DNA of 64,000 nt from Agrobacterium vitis. GTDB taxonomy: Bacteria > Pseudomonadota > Alphaproteobacteria > Rhizobiales > Rhizobiaceae. Location: contig NZ_AP023273.1 of the NCBI RefSeq assembly GCF_013426735.1, positions 496,001 through 560,000 on the forward strand, read 5' to 3'. Below are positions 17,279-26,600 of the stretch, piece by piece (positions within the stretch are counted from its first letter, which is position 1; every line of letters starts with the position of its first letter). The notes under the pieces were generated by a model. The model did no database searches and was not told the DNA's origin. It saw only the letters and a program-made list of their open reading frames with translations. The position numbers and the translations under genes were made by a program.

Positions 17279-18906
17279 ATGGCTGGGCCCACCATCTGAT
17301 CATTGCGCCCGTGCTGGTGCCATTGGTTGCCAGCGCAGTGCTTCTGCTTGTCGATGAGCGGCAAAGACTGACCAAGGCGATGATCAGCCTTGTCTCCGCG
17401 GTCATGCTGGCAGCCATCGCCATCATTCTGTTTCGCATCGAGAGCGGGCCGAACAGCTTTGAGAATGTCTATCTGGTCGGAAACTGGGCGGCGCCGTTCG
17501 GCATCGTGCTGGTTCTGGATGGTCTATCGGCCCTGATGCTGCTGCTGACGGCCTTGCTCGCCATCCCGGCTCTGGTGTTTTCCTTCGCCCGCTGGCATGC
17601 GGTCGGCGCCCATTTTCACAGCATGTTCCAACTGCTGCTGATGGGCGTAAACGGCGCTTTTCTGACAGGTGACCTCTTCAATCTCTTCGTGTTTTTCGAG
17701 GTGATGCTGGCCGCGTCCTATGGTCTCCTGCTGCATGGGTCCGGCCCCCTTCGGGTCAAGGCGGGGCTGCACTACATTGCCGTAAACCTGGTGGCCGCCC
17801 TGCTGTTTCTGATCGGCGTCAGCCTGATTTACGGCACGGCTGGCACCCTCAACATGGCTGATCTTGCGGCCCGCATTCCCGAAATGGAGCCGGATCGTCG
17901 CATGTTGATGGAGGCCGGCGCTGGCATATTGGGTGTCGTCTTCCTCATCAAGGCAGGCATGTGGCCGCTCTGCTTCTGGCTACCAACCGCCTATAGTGCG
18001 GCAGCGGCTCCCGTGGCCGGAATTTTTGCCATCATGAGCAAGCTCGGGATCTATGTCATCCTGCGGCTGACCATGCTGTTGTTCGCAGAAGGCCCGTCAG
18101 CTGGCTTCGGCGCGGGCGTGCTGCTCTATGGCGGCATGGCAACGCTTATTTTCGGGACGATTGGTGTCCTCGCCTCCCAGGCCCTTGGGCGGCTGGCCGG
18201 GTTTTCGGTTCTGGTGTCTTCGGGCACCTTGTTGATGGTGGTCGGGATCAATGACGGGGCCGTCTCCTCAGGAGCTCTGCTTTATCTTGTCAGTTCGACA
18301 CTGACCATCAGCGCATTCTTCATGCTGATCGAGCTTGTCGAGCGCGGACAGGATGCCGGTGCCAATGTCCTTGCCGTGACGATGGATGCCTATGGCGATG
18401 CGGATGAGCAGGCGCCTTATGAGGAAGAAGGCGTCACGATGCCCGGCACCATGGCCATTCTCGGCATTTGTTTTGCGGCCTGCGGAATATTGCTCTCCGG
18501 CCTTCCGCCGCTGTCCGGCTTCATTGCCAAATTCGCCATGCTATCGGCAATGATGGGCACCGGTGCCATCGGTTCGCCGCCAACCATGGCGATCTGGGCG
18601 CTGATCGTCCTGGTCATCCTGTCGGGTATCGCCGCGCTGATTTCCATGACGCGCGCTGGCATCCGCACATTCTGGAGCTCGATCGAAGGCACTGTTCCGC
18701 GTGTCCTTGTTATCGAAATCGTTCCCGTAATGTTTCTGCTGGCGCTCACGCTCGCTCTCACTGTCCAGGCTGGGCCAGCGATGCACTATATGGACACCAC
18801 GATCCGCGCATTGAGCAACCCGGCAAATTACATCGACGCGGTCCGCAATGCGACGCAAATTCCTGCTTTTAAAAACCTGCCCAACACCGGAAAGGACAGC
18901 GAGTAA
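17275..18906 (+). CDS. phaD: monovalent cation/H+ antiporter subunit D
   Basis: Polytopic membrane subunit of 543 residues related to NuoM/NuoN, one of the two proton-channel-like subunits. The core signature is intact: FNLFVFFEVMLAASYGLLLHG, LIKAGMWPLCFWLPTAYSAAAAPVAGIFAIMSKLGIY and LGRLAGFSVLVSSG. The second-to-last residues form a soluble tail after about residue 500. It overlaps subunit C by four bases and subunit E by one base (TAATG), so translation is tightly coupled. It pairs with subunit A in the antiporter complex. Confidence 0.94.
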   Translation: MNGWAHHLIIAPVLVPLVASAVLLLVDERQRLTKAMISLVSAVMLAAIAIILFRIESGPNSFENVYLVGNWAAPFGIVLVLDGLSALMLLLTALLAIPALVFSFARWHAVGAHFHSMFQLLLMGVNGAFLTGDLFNLFVFFEVMLAASYGLLLHGSGPLRVKAGLHYIAVNLVAALLFLIGVSLIYGTAGTLNMADLAARIPEMEPDRRMLMEAGAGILGVVFLIKAGMWPLCFWLPTAYSAAAAPVAGIFAIMSKLGIYVILRLTMLLFAEGPSAGFGAGVLLYGGMATLIFGTIGVLASQALGRLAGFSVLVSSGTLLMVVGINDGAVSSGALLYLVSSTLTISAFFMLIELVERGQDAGANVLAVTMDAYGDADEQAPYEEEGVTMPGTMAILGICFAACGILLSGLPPLSGFIAKFAMLSAMMGTGAIGSPPTMAIWALIVLVILSGIAALISMTRAGIRTFWSSIEGTVPRVLVIEIVPVMFLLALTLALTVQAGPAMHYMDTTIRALSNPANYIDAVRNATQIPAFKNLPNTGKDSE

Positions 18907-19382
18907 TGTTGCCCTATCCGGTTCTCACCCTATCGCTTGTTGTCATGTGGCTGCTGCTGAACGGCTTCACCCTTGGCCATTTGATCCTGGGCATATTCGT
19001 CGCTGTCTTCGCAGGCTGGGCCATGGCGTCGCTGCGTCCTGAAAAGCCGCACCTGAAAAAATGGTATCTTCTCCCCAAGCTGTTTCTTGTCGTGCTTTAT
19101 GACATTGCCAAGTCGAACATGGCCGTGGCCGCCATTATCATCAGGAGCGGATCGCGACAGCATGATCCGGGATTTGTCATTATTCAGCTGGAGATCAAAA
19201 GCCAGTTCGCACTGGCCGTGCTGGCGGTCATCCTGACAAGCACCCCGGGTTCGGCCTGGCTTGAATATGATTCCAACGACAATTCCGTGCTTCTTCATGT
19301 GCTCGATATCAAAGACGAAACCATCTGGCGCGATATGATCAAGAACCGCTACGAAAAACTGCTATTGGAGATATTCGCATGA
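18906..19382 (+). CDS. phaE: monovalent cation/H+ antiporter subunit E
   Basis: Subunit of 158 residues with two or three N-terminal helices and a cytoplasmic C-terminal domain. The family segment LTSTPGSAWLEYDSNDNSVLLHVLD and the terminal RYEKLLLEIF are clear. Its start shares a base with the subunit D stop and its stop overlaps the subunit F start (ATGA at 19379-19382). Subunit E is specific to Mrp-type antiporters and is absent from respiratory complex I, which supports antiporter rather than dehydrogenase function for the operon. Confidence 0.93.
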   Translation: MLPYPVLTLSLVVMWLLLNGFTLGHLILGIFVAVFAGWAMASLRPEKPHLKKWYLLPKLFLVVLYDIAKSNMAVAAIIIRSGSRQHDPGFVIIQLEIKSQFALAVLAVILTSTPGSAWLEYDSNDNSVLLHVLDIKDETIWRDMIKNRYEKLLLEIFA

Positions 19383-19660
19383 GCGCAATTATTCTCTTCA
19401 GCGCCGTCTCGCTTGCCCAATTGATGCTCGTGGCCTCCATGGCCATCGTGTCAGTGCGAATGTTCATCGGACCCCGCGCCCAAGACCGGATCATCGGTCT
19501 CGACACGTTCTACATCAATGCCATGCTGCTCCTGGTGACCTTCGGTGTCGGCACGGGCCGGGAGATTTATTTTGAAGCCGCCCTGGTGATCGGTATGTTG
19601 GGATTTGTCGCCTCCGTTGCCCTGGGTAAATTTCTGATGCGTGGGGAGGTGATCGAATGA
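19379..19660 (+). CDS. phaF: monovalent cation/H+ antiporter subunit F
   Basis: Small three-helix membrane protein of 93 residues with the family motif RMFIGPRAQDRIIGLDTFYINAMLL. It overlaps the genes on both sides by four bases. Subunit F belongs to the small-subunit group (C, E, F, G) required for assembly and activity of Mrp antiporters; in some bacteria homologues have been linked to efflux of other solutes such as bile salts, but there is no sign of that here. Confidence 0.93.
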   Translation: MSAIILFSAVSLAQLMLVASMAIVSVRMFIGPRAQDRIIGLDTFYINAMLLLVTFGVGTGREIYFEAALVIGMLGFVASVALGKFLMRGEVIE

Positions 19661-20025
19661 TCTATTCCGCAACAGATATTCCCGTTTGGGCCGCCATATG
19701 CGTAGCCTTTTTCCTGCTGGCTGGCGCAACGCTGGCGCTGATTGGCGCCATCGGATTTCTGCGCCTGCCAACATTCTATGAACGCATCCACGCGCCCACG
19801 CTTGGAACCAGCTGGGGCGTCGGCGGGATCATGCTTGGATCGATGATCTTTTTCTCAGTTGCATCGTCGCGCTTAGCGATCCATGAAATTCTGATCGGCA
19901 TTCTCGTCACGGTCACAACGCCGATCACGCTGATGATGCTGGCCCGTGCGGCCCTTCACCGGGACCGGGTCGAGAGAAATGGAAATGTTCCCCCTAAACA
20001 GATTGCAAAGACTCAAGCGGAGTAA
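19657..20025 (+). CDS. phaG: monovalent cation/H+ antiporter subunit G
   Basis: Last subunit of the antiporter operon, 122 residues, with three hydrophobic helices and the typical stretch IGAIGFLRLPTFYERIHAPTLGTSWGVGGIMLGSMI. It overlaps subunit F by four bases. The operon ends in a hairpin that contains the stop codon (20015-20035). The gene order AB-C-D-E-F-G is complete, so the complex should be functional provided the first gene is translated from a non-standard start. Confidence 0.93.
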   Translation: MIYSATDIPVWAAICVAFFLLAGATLALIGAIGFLRLPTFYERIHAPTLGTSWGVGGIMLGSMIFFSVASSRLAIHEILIGILVTVTTPITLMMLARAALHRDRVERNGNVPPKQIAKTQAE

Positions 20026-20035
20026 AACTCCGCTT
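20015..20035 (+). terminator. Terminator-like hairpin between convergent pha and lodB-like genes
   Basis: A perfect 9-bp stem, AAGCGGAGT (20015-20023) with ACTCCGCTT (20027-20035), has a 3-base loop and is followed by only three T residues. It lies between two convergent genes 18 bases apart and could end transcription from the plus strand. Confidence 0.5.
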
Positions 20036-20043
20036 TCCGGCCC

Positions 20044-21201
20044 TCATGTGGCGGCGAGTTGGCCGCCCACATCAACGGATACAGCCACCTGACCTTGCTG
20101 CATTTTCCAGAAATCACGGTCCAGCCAACGGCTTTCGGAGCGATAGAGGCTTTGCCGGCGGGTGTTATAGATTGCGCGAACACGCGCTAGTTCCTCGGCA
20201 TAAGATGACAAGCCCGTCGCTGGAGAAGCAAGAATGCCCTCGGCGGCGGCTATTCCAGTGCGCAGGGCATTGAACAGGCCTTGACCTGCAATCGGATCAA
20301 AGGCCAGCGCGGCATCCCCGACAGCATACCAACCTTCACCGCATGGGGTGATGGCGTTAAGACTACGGGCATCACGGACAAAGACCGGCCCCGCCCATTC
20401 CAACGCCCCCAGACAGGAGGTCAGATGGGGTGCTTCGGTAAAAAGTGTAGCCCGGTAATCGGGAGATCGCCGCAGCCGCACAGCCTCCTGGGGCAATGTA
20501 TGATAGCCAACGGCCCAAAAGCCATCGGCAAGTCGGCCCGCATAGATCCAGCCATCAGGCGTGGCCTCAATCAGCGTCCGCTCCAGATCAGCATTTTTTT
20601 GGGGTTTTGCAACTTGATACAGCGAGACCAGCGCCGTACCGCGTTGCTGCGCAACACCAAGCAGGCGGACAATCCGCGCCGAGCGCCCCGTCGCATCGAT
20701 AATATAGGAAGCGCGGAGGATGCGCCCGTCATCAAGCCCGATCACCCACAACCCGTCTTGCCTTTTAATGCCGCTGACATTCGCCTTCCACCAGAAGCAA
20801 CTGGCTTCAAGGCTCGCCTGCCGCAGATCGGCATCGAATTGGGCGCGGTCCAGGCGCAGACCAGGCCCATAGGGGTCACGCAAAGTATCGCTTGCCACCA
20901 CATGCCCATCGCCCCAGACCGTCAGTCCACCGCCAACCCGTGCATGCTGCGGCCCCGGCACAGCAAGATCGGCAAGCCCCTGCTGAACCAAAAGCCTTTG
21001 CGCAGCACCCGGCAATGTTTCGCCCAGACGGGGCGCATGAGAACGCAGCCGGTCGAGCATGGCCACAGACCGGCCCGCGCGGGCAAGGTGACGGGCGGCA
21101 ATGGCACCTGCCGGTCCCGCCCCGGCCACAACGACGTCAAACACAGCCCCGTCGCCCTGCGGCGAGGCTGTGAGAGTCTGGTCTTTAACGCTTTTGGACA
21201 C
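20044..21201 (-). CDS. LodB-like FAD-dependent oxidoreductase (cofactor maturation of LodA-type oxidase)
   Basis: Flavoprotein of 385 residues with an N-terminal Rossmann motif VVVAGAGPAGAIAARHL (residues 23-39) and the downstream segment VGDAALAFDPIAGQGLFNAL, as in the geranylgeranyl-reductase/halogenase-like flavoproteins. It starts with GTG at 21201, 17 bases inside the gene for a LodA-like oxidase. In Marinomonas the equivalent LodB is needed to form the cysteine tryptophylquinone cofactor of LodA. The pairing and order here match that system, so a maturation role is inferred. Confidence 0.85.
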   Translation of the reverse strand: MSKSVKDQTLTASPQGDGAVFDVVVAGAGPAGAIAARHLARAGRSVAMLDRLRSHAPRLGETLPGAAQRLLVQQGLADLAVPGPQHARVGGGLTVWGDGHVVASDTLRDPYGPGLRLDRAQFDADLRQASLEASCFWWKANVSGIKRQDGLWVIGLDDGRILRASYIIDATGRSARIVRLLGVAQQRGTALVSLYQVAKPQKNADLERTLIEATPDGWIYAGRLADGFWAVGYHTLPQEAVRLRRSPDYRATLFTEAPHLTSCLGALEWAGPVFVRDARSLNAITPCGEGWYAVGDAALAFDPIAGQGLFNALRTGIAAAEGILASPATGLSSYAEELARVRAIYNTRRQSLYRSESRWLDRDFWKMQQGQVAVSVDVGGQLAAT

Positions 21202-23203
21202 GCACAGCTCGAAATGCTTCGAGTTGCTCGCGGCTTGCCCAACCGGCCTTCTCCAGCTTGGTCAGCGGCTGCGGTGCCTCTGCAAGCAAGCGAACCGCAT
21301 GATCGGCGGCACGCTTGAGTTTGCTGACGGCCAATGTCTCGACATAGATATATTCAGGAAAATCAGGATCACCCTTGACGCCCGGCCGTGCCTCGACAAT
21401 GCCAAGCTGCCCGAATTCAGCGATCATATCCATCATGACTTGCGCCGTATCGTGGTTCATGATCGCACGCAGCCAGTTGACGCGGCGGCTATAGGCCGCA
21501 ATACGCTCCGCGCGCGGCAAAGTTTCATCAATGACCTTGTTGTAATCCTCCTCGCTCAACACCTGATTGGGTACGCGCGCCGCCCAGAACGTTGGCAAAT
21601 AAGGATCAAATTCAGGATCATAACCCGAGCGGCAGAAGGCCGTATCGCCCTGCCAGGGGATTGCCATCCACCGGGTAATGCCGCCCGGCGGCTGATCGTA
21701 GAGCGGCCCGCCGACCTTTTCCACCAGAATGGGCGTCATGGTCGTTCCATAATCCGGCTCCGGAGTACCTGCTGGACGCAGACGGATGCGGAAGGGCGCA
21801 GAATACAGGCTGGCGTGGCGCATTGGCCAGGTCATCTCGCAGCCCGGGTGGAATGTATCGGAGAGGCAATAATGCAAGGCGGCCTTATCCAGCATATGCG
21901 GTTGCCCCGGAAGAGGAACCTCTTCAATCTTCGAGACCGGCTTTATCGCCTCCGGCCAATCGTCAATGAAGCTGCCCTCCACCCATTTACGCAGAATGGC
22001 TTCTTGCAGACCCGTCATGGTCAGCATGTTGCCGGGGCCAGTTTCCGAGAAACTGCCGAAGGCGTCGCCATAGATCCAAGGCTGCACATGCGGCCATTGC
22101 ACAGGCTCGGCAACAATAGGCGCGGACGGGCGGAAGCCGTTGAACAGCGTGCGGCGCAACTCGCCATAGGGGTCATCGCCCTCCCTCAATCCTGCCGGTT
22201 TCTGCGACAGCTTGGCAAGCAGATCAGGATTATTGAAATCCAGCGGGCAGCCCTTGCCGAAATAAGCAGCAAAGCCCTTGTTGACCCATTGCAGATTGCT
22301 GAGGCGCTGCAATATCGGCAGGATGTCCGTCGAGAAGGATGGTTCACTCGGCATCGGCATCCAGCCTGCCTGAACCGACACATCACACATCAGGTCATAC
22401 ATCGTACGCCAGCTGATAATATCGGGCGCGTAATTCGGCGGTGCGACCACCACCCAGGCCGATTCGACCGGGATCGGCTGACCATTGATGGAAATCTCCG
22501 CCATCACAGGGCCGTCGGACGTATCGTCATACCAATCATTGGCATTGTTAAAACTTGGCGGGTTATCCGGATCATAGACCGGGGCATTGGTTGGCGAGGC
22601 CGATTTACCATGCCCGCCCAGGAAGATCAGCCGTCCTTCTTCATCCGTCCGCAGTTCACCCAGCGGCACGACAACCGGCTCGGCAGCTGCCGCCTTGAAG
22701 GTGCCAGTGTCGAAAGCATAGGCCGGGCCAGACACACCGCGGCCTGAAATACTGCGGGGGCCGGGATCAATGGCGAGTGTCGAACGATCCATGACTTTGG
22801 GATTGCGCAGGGGAAAGGCATTGTCAGGCGCATTGATTGCCTCTGGAATATCCAGAGCATACTGGAACTGGTACCATTGCGCTTTGCGATTGGCGACATG
22901 CACGGTCCAATGGATATCGGCATTGTCGCTGGTCAGTTCGCTCACGACGTCGCCGGCAGCATTATAGCCATAGATACGGAACCGAGCGGCCTGCCGCTTG
23001 ATGGCGCCCGTCTTGTCTCGGTAAAATGATGGCGGCGGTGCATTTTCAGGCGGCGCATCGGTGACTTCGGGACCGATGAAATATTCGGTTTTGGCATCAC
23101 CAATCCGGGCTATACCAATGGCGGGATGGATTGCGGCACGCACAATGACCGTGTCTGTGCCTTTTGGCGCAGTACTCTCCGCAGATGCTTTCATGTGATC
23201 CAT
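21185..23203 (-). CDS. LodA-like quinoprotein amino-acid oxidase (CTQ-dependent)
   Basis: Oxidase of 672 residues related to LodA (L-lysine epsilon-oxidase) and GoxA (glycine oxidase), which release H2O2 and ammonia and use a self-built cysteine tryptophylquinone. N-terminal HPAIGIARIGDAKTEYFIGPE and IKRQAARFRIYGY are typical. The cofactor Cys is probably Cys446 (CLSDTFHPG); candidate Trp residues are 512 and 517 (RWMAIPWQ), 66-71 residues later, against 65 in LodA. No signal peptide is seen, as for LodA. ATG 23203 has GAGGAGGAA in front of it. The amino-acid substrate is unknown. Confidence 0.87.
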   Translation of the reverse strand: MDHMKASAESTAPKGTDTVIVRAAIHPAIGIARIGDAKTEYFIGPEVTDAPPENAPPPSFYRDKTGAIKRQAARFRIYGYNAAGDVVSELTSDNADIHWTVHVANRKAQWYQFQYALDIPEAINAPDNAFPLRNPKVMDRSTLAIDPGPRSISGRGVSGPAYAFDTGTFKAAAAEPVVVPLGELRTDEEGRLIFLGGHGKSASPTNAPVYDPDNPPSFNNANDWYDDTSDGPVMAEISINGQPIPVESAWVVVAPPNYAPDIISWRTMYDLMCDVSVQAGWMPMPSEPSFSTDILPILQRLSNLQWVNKGFAAYFGKGCPLDFNNPDLLAKLSQKPAGLREGDDPYGELRRTLFNGFRPSAPIVAEPVQWPHVQPWIYGDAFGSFSETGPGNMLTMTGLQEAILRKWVEGSFIDDWPEAIKPVSKIEEVPLPGQPHMLDKAALHYCLSDTFHPGCEMTWPMRHASLYSAPFRIRLRPAGTPEPDYGTTMTPILVEKVGGPLYDQPPGGITRWMAIPWQGDTAFCRSGYDPEFDPYLPTFWAARVPNQVLSEEDYNKVIDETLPRAERIAAYSRRVNWLRAIMNHDTAQVMMDMIAEFGQLGIVEARPGVKGDPDFPEYIYVETLAVSKLKRAADHAVRLLAEAPQPLTKLEKAGWASREQLEAFRAVRVQKR

Positions 23204-23385
23204 GGCGCTTTCCTCCTCAATTGCCAATAAATTACATCCATAAGAAGAATATTTCAAAAATAATCAACTAAAAGTTATCGTTACTGCGAATGGCTGACCT
23301 CCGTCAGTTCACCTCAACTCCCTTGGGTTTGCCTTAGGACAGTGGAATCTGGTTTTCCCGAAAAGACAAACGAAAACAAGAGAGG

Positions 23386-23426
23386 CTAGAGTCTGTCTGG
23401 TTCAATCTGAACCTGACGGACTCTAG
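23386..23426. repeat. 19-bp-stem intergenic palindrome (hairpin)
   Basis: The arms 23386-23404 and 23408-23426 pair over 19 positions with a 3-base loop: 17 Watson-Crick pairs, one G-T pair and one T-T mismatch. The ends are CTAGAGTC and GACTCTAG. No long T run follows on either strand. It could be a dispersed palindromic element or a factor-assisted terminator. Besides this hairpin, the 416-base gap between the adhesin and the lodA-like gene (23204-23619) shows nothing that I can call a gene. Confidence 0.65.
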
Positions 23427-23619
23427 TAAAAAGTGCTGACATCCATCTGTCATCTCAGAGGATCACAGAGCCAGCCAAATAACAGCTCTCTACGGCCTGT
23501 AAATTCATGCCTGACCCTGCAACCGGTGCTGTTTCAAAACAGACCAGAGAGCATATCGTGAACCGAGGCTGACCATCCGCAGCCAGGCTCAGCTCACAAT
23601 TCTGCCTCTCCGACTAGCG

Positions 23620-26600
23620 TCAAAACTTCCGCGACAATCCAACCTTCGCACCGACCGATTTTTCGCCCTCGCCTTCGATGTTGAATAGAAGGCTGCCTTC
23701 AATCGCCCAAGCCTCAGTGGTTTGCAGTGACGCGCCAGCCGTGACCGATCCGAATAAACCGGACCCGTCGAGGCCAGAAAAGCCGGTGGTGATACCAAGT
23801 TTTGGCGTCATGGTTGAGCCGCTTGCAAGTGTAAAGGAACGGGCAACTTCAGCGCCGAGGCTCACCCTGAACTGCTCCGAGGTAAACCCGTCGAGGTCGA
23901 TCGTGTCGCCCGAACTGTTTTTCACGGCGTAATCATCGACGGTTTCGGAAAAATAAACCGCTCTTAGCTTCGGCGTCACCACGGTCGCTTCGTCCAAAGA
24001 CCATTTTCCCTTGATGGACGTATCCAACATCCAGCGCTGGGTATCGAAATTGCCGTCCCAGAGCTGGGTATCGATGGTGTTTGAGGACCCGCCATACAGC
24101 AGGCTCGCATCCCAGAACACGCCTTTGGTGACTTCGAAAGAGGTATAGGGGCCAGCCAGCCAGCCATTGCCGGTCAACATGGCATCTTCATCCGTCGGGT
24201 CCGTCATCCGGTCGTAGTGAAACGAAAGACCCAGCAGCGCCTTGTCGGTTAGCAGATAGTCGGCCCCCATGTTGATCATGGCAAAGCTGCCCCACTTGCT
24301 GCCATTGGTGTCCTTGTCGTTATGAGCCAGAACAGCACCATCAATCCAGATATTGAACGGTGAAGAATAGCCGCCAGCAACGCCGTCGGCACTATCACGG
24401 GCCGATTCCATCTGTGCAAGACTGGTGGAAAAACCGAACGTCATTCCTTGCGTAGACGGAGACATCCTGGTTGTCACCGGGGTCGTCGCCCTGGCCATCC
24501 GGCCCCGTTCCATCAGACCGGGCACTTTGATCGCGGAGGAGATCATGTTTTGACGGGTCTGTACGAAGCTGTGTACAAGGTTGTCGATATCCGTCGCGAC
24601 TTGCTCTGCATTATAGTTGATGTTGTAGATGACGGTGCCCGTGTTGGAATTTCCAAGCGAACTTGCAAGGCGGTAGGCGATACGGGCCTGGCCCGAATAG
24701 GCCGGATTCGGAGTGAATTTCAAATACCAGCCGACAGGTGAAGCTGACGAGACGGCTGCAAGCTCACCTTGAATAAGGGTTGCCGTCCCTGCCTCGGGTG
24801 GCTCAACGGAGACAATATCGGCCTCGGTAAACGGACCTCCGGTAGCGTCTTTGTTGAGATAGACATTATTCGGCGTGGCGCCTGCGGGAACGTCGACAAC
24901 ATGATCCGCCACGGTCACCGCGCGCGTGGTCACTTTGACGGTATAGCTTGCAGTGCCAGTCGTACCATTGCTGTCACGAGCCTGGATGGCAAAGGAATAA
25001 TCGCCTTCCGTACCCGCATCGAGCGGTCCATTGAGCGCGCCGGTCGAGATATTCAGCACCATGCCTTTCGGCAGGCTTCCAGAGGAAAGGCTGTAGATCA
25101 GCGATCCCGTTCCCCCTGTTGCTGAGATCTGCTGGCTATAAGCCTCGCCCGCCATAGCTTCTTTCAGCGCTCCGCCAGTTGGCGAGAAGGCGATGGATGC
25201 GGCTGCGTTCACCGTCAGCGTATAGTTGCCCGAGCCATGATTGGCGGGTGACGCGCTATCGGTGACCGTCACGGCGATAGCATAGCTTCCAGCCGTCGTC
25301 GGTGTTCCGGTGATTGTTCCGGTACTTGTATCAAGGGCGAGGCCATCCGGCAGGCCGGTTCCAGAGTAGGTATAAGGAGCGGTACCACTCGTTGTCGTCA
25401 CGGACTGGCTATAGGCAGTGCCCACCGTTGCTGTGGTGAGAGCCCCTGACGACGGAGAGAGGCTCAGCGTGACTGATGGCTCCGTGACGGCAAGCGAATA
25501 ACTGACCGATCCTGTAGCGCCGTTGGCATCCGTAGCGGTGATGGTAAAGCTGGTATTGGCAGCGGTCGTCGGCGTGCCGGAAATCGCCCCGGTCGATGTG
25601 TTGAGGCTCATGCCAGCAGGAAGTGTCCCTGATGTAACCGCATAGGTATAGGGCGATGTTCCGCCAGAAGCCGTGACCGTCTCGCTATAGGCTGTTCCAA
25701 CAGTGGCCGCTGTCAAAGTGCCGGAGGCTGGTGACAGGGTGAAGGCCGGGGCTGTAATGGTGACGGTCACCGTGGCCGGAGAGGATGTTCCGGTGGCATT
25801 AGTGGCAGTATAGGTAAAGCTGTCGGAGCCGGAATAGCCAGCCGTCGGCGTATAGATAAAGTTGGTGCCGGATACCGTTGCAGCCCCATGGCTTGGCGAG
25901 GAGGCAATGGTGACCGCCGTCGCAGCACCGCCGGTAATGGAGGGAGCCAGAACGTTATCCGAAGAGTTTGCCGTCACCGTTGCCGTCAGGGCGTTGGCGA
26001 TCGGCGCTGCTGCATTAATGGTGATGGAATAAGATGCCGTGACCGTTGCACCATAGGCATCGGAAACTTTAACCGTGAAGTTACTCGTTCCGGCCGCCGA
26101 CGGCGTGCCGGAAAGAATCCTGGCAGAGGCGCCACCGCTTGACGTTATGGACAGGCCAGCTGGCAAAGATCCCGACAGGAATTCGTAATCATACGGCTCT
26201 GCGCCACCGGATACTGCGACGGTTTGGCTGTAGGCAGCACCCACCGTGCCTGCTGCAAGGGTACCAGCCGAGGGCGAGAGGACCAAGGTTGGCGCCGTAA
26301 CCGTGATGGTCACGGTAGCTGGCGAGGATGTTCCGGTGGCATTGGTGGCAGTGTAGGTAAAACTGTCGGAACCGGAATAGCCAGCTGTGGGCGTATAGGT
26401 GATCGACGTGCCAGAGGCCGAGGCCGTTCCATGCGATGCCACTGAAGCGACCGCAACGGACGAAGCCGTGCCGCCGGTCATGTTGAGAGTGATCACGTTG
26501 GCCGACGAATTGGCCGCAACTGTTTCGGAGACGGCGTTGGCAACCGGGGCCTGGAGAACGGCAGACGGGGTGACCGAGTTCGAAGCAACCGAGGCCGAAC

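Noticed and set aside
20281..22747. Long plus-strand frames opposite the LodB/LodA-like genes
   Set aside because: The minus strand carries clear family motifs. The plus-strand translations are rich in Arg, His and Gln with no domain, as typical for antisense shadows.
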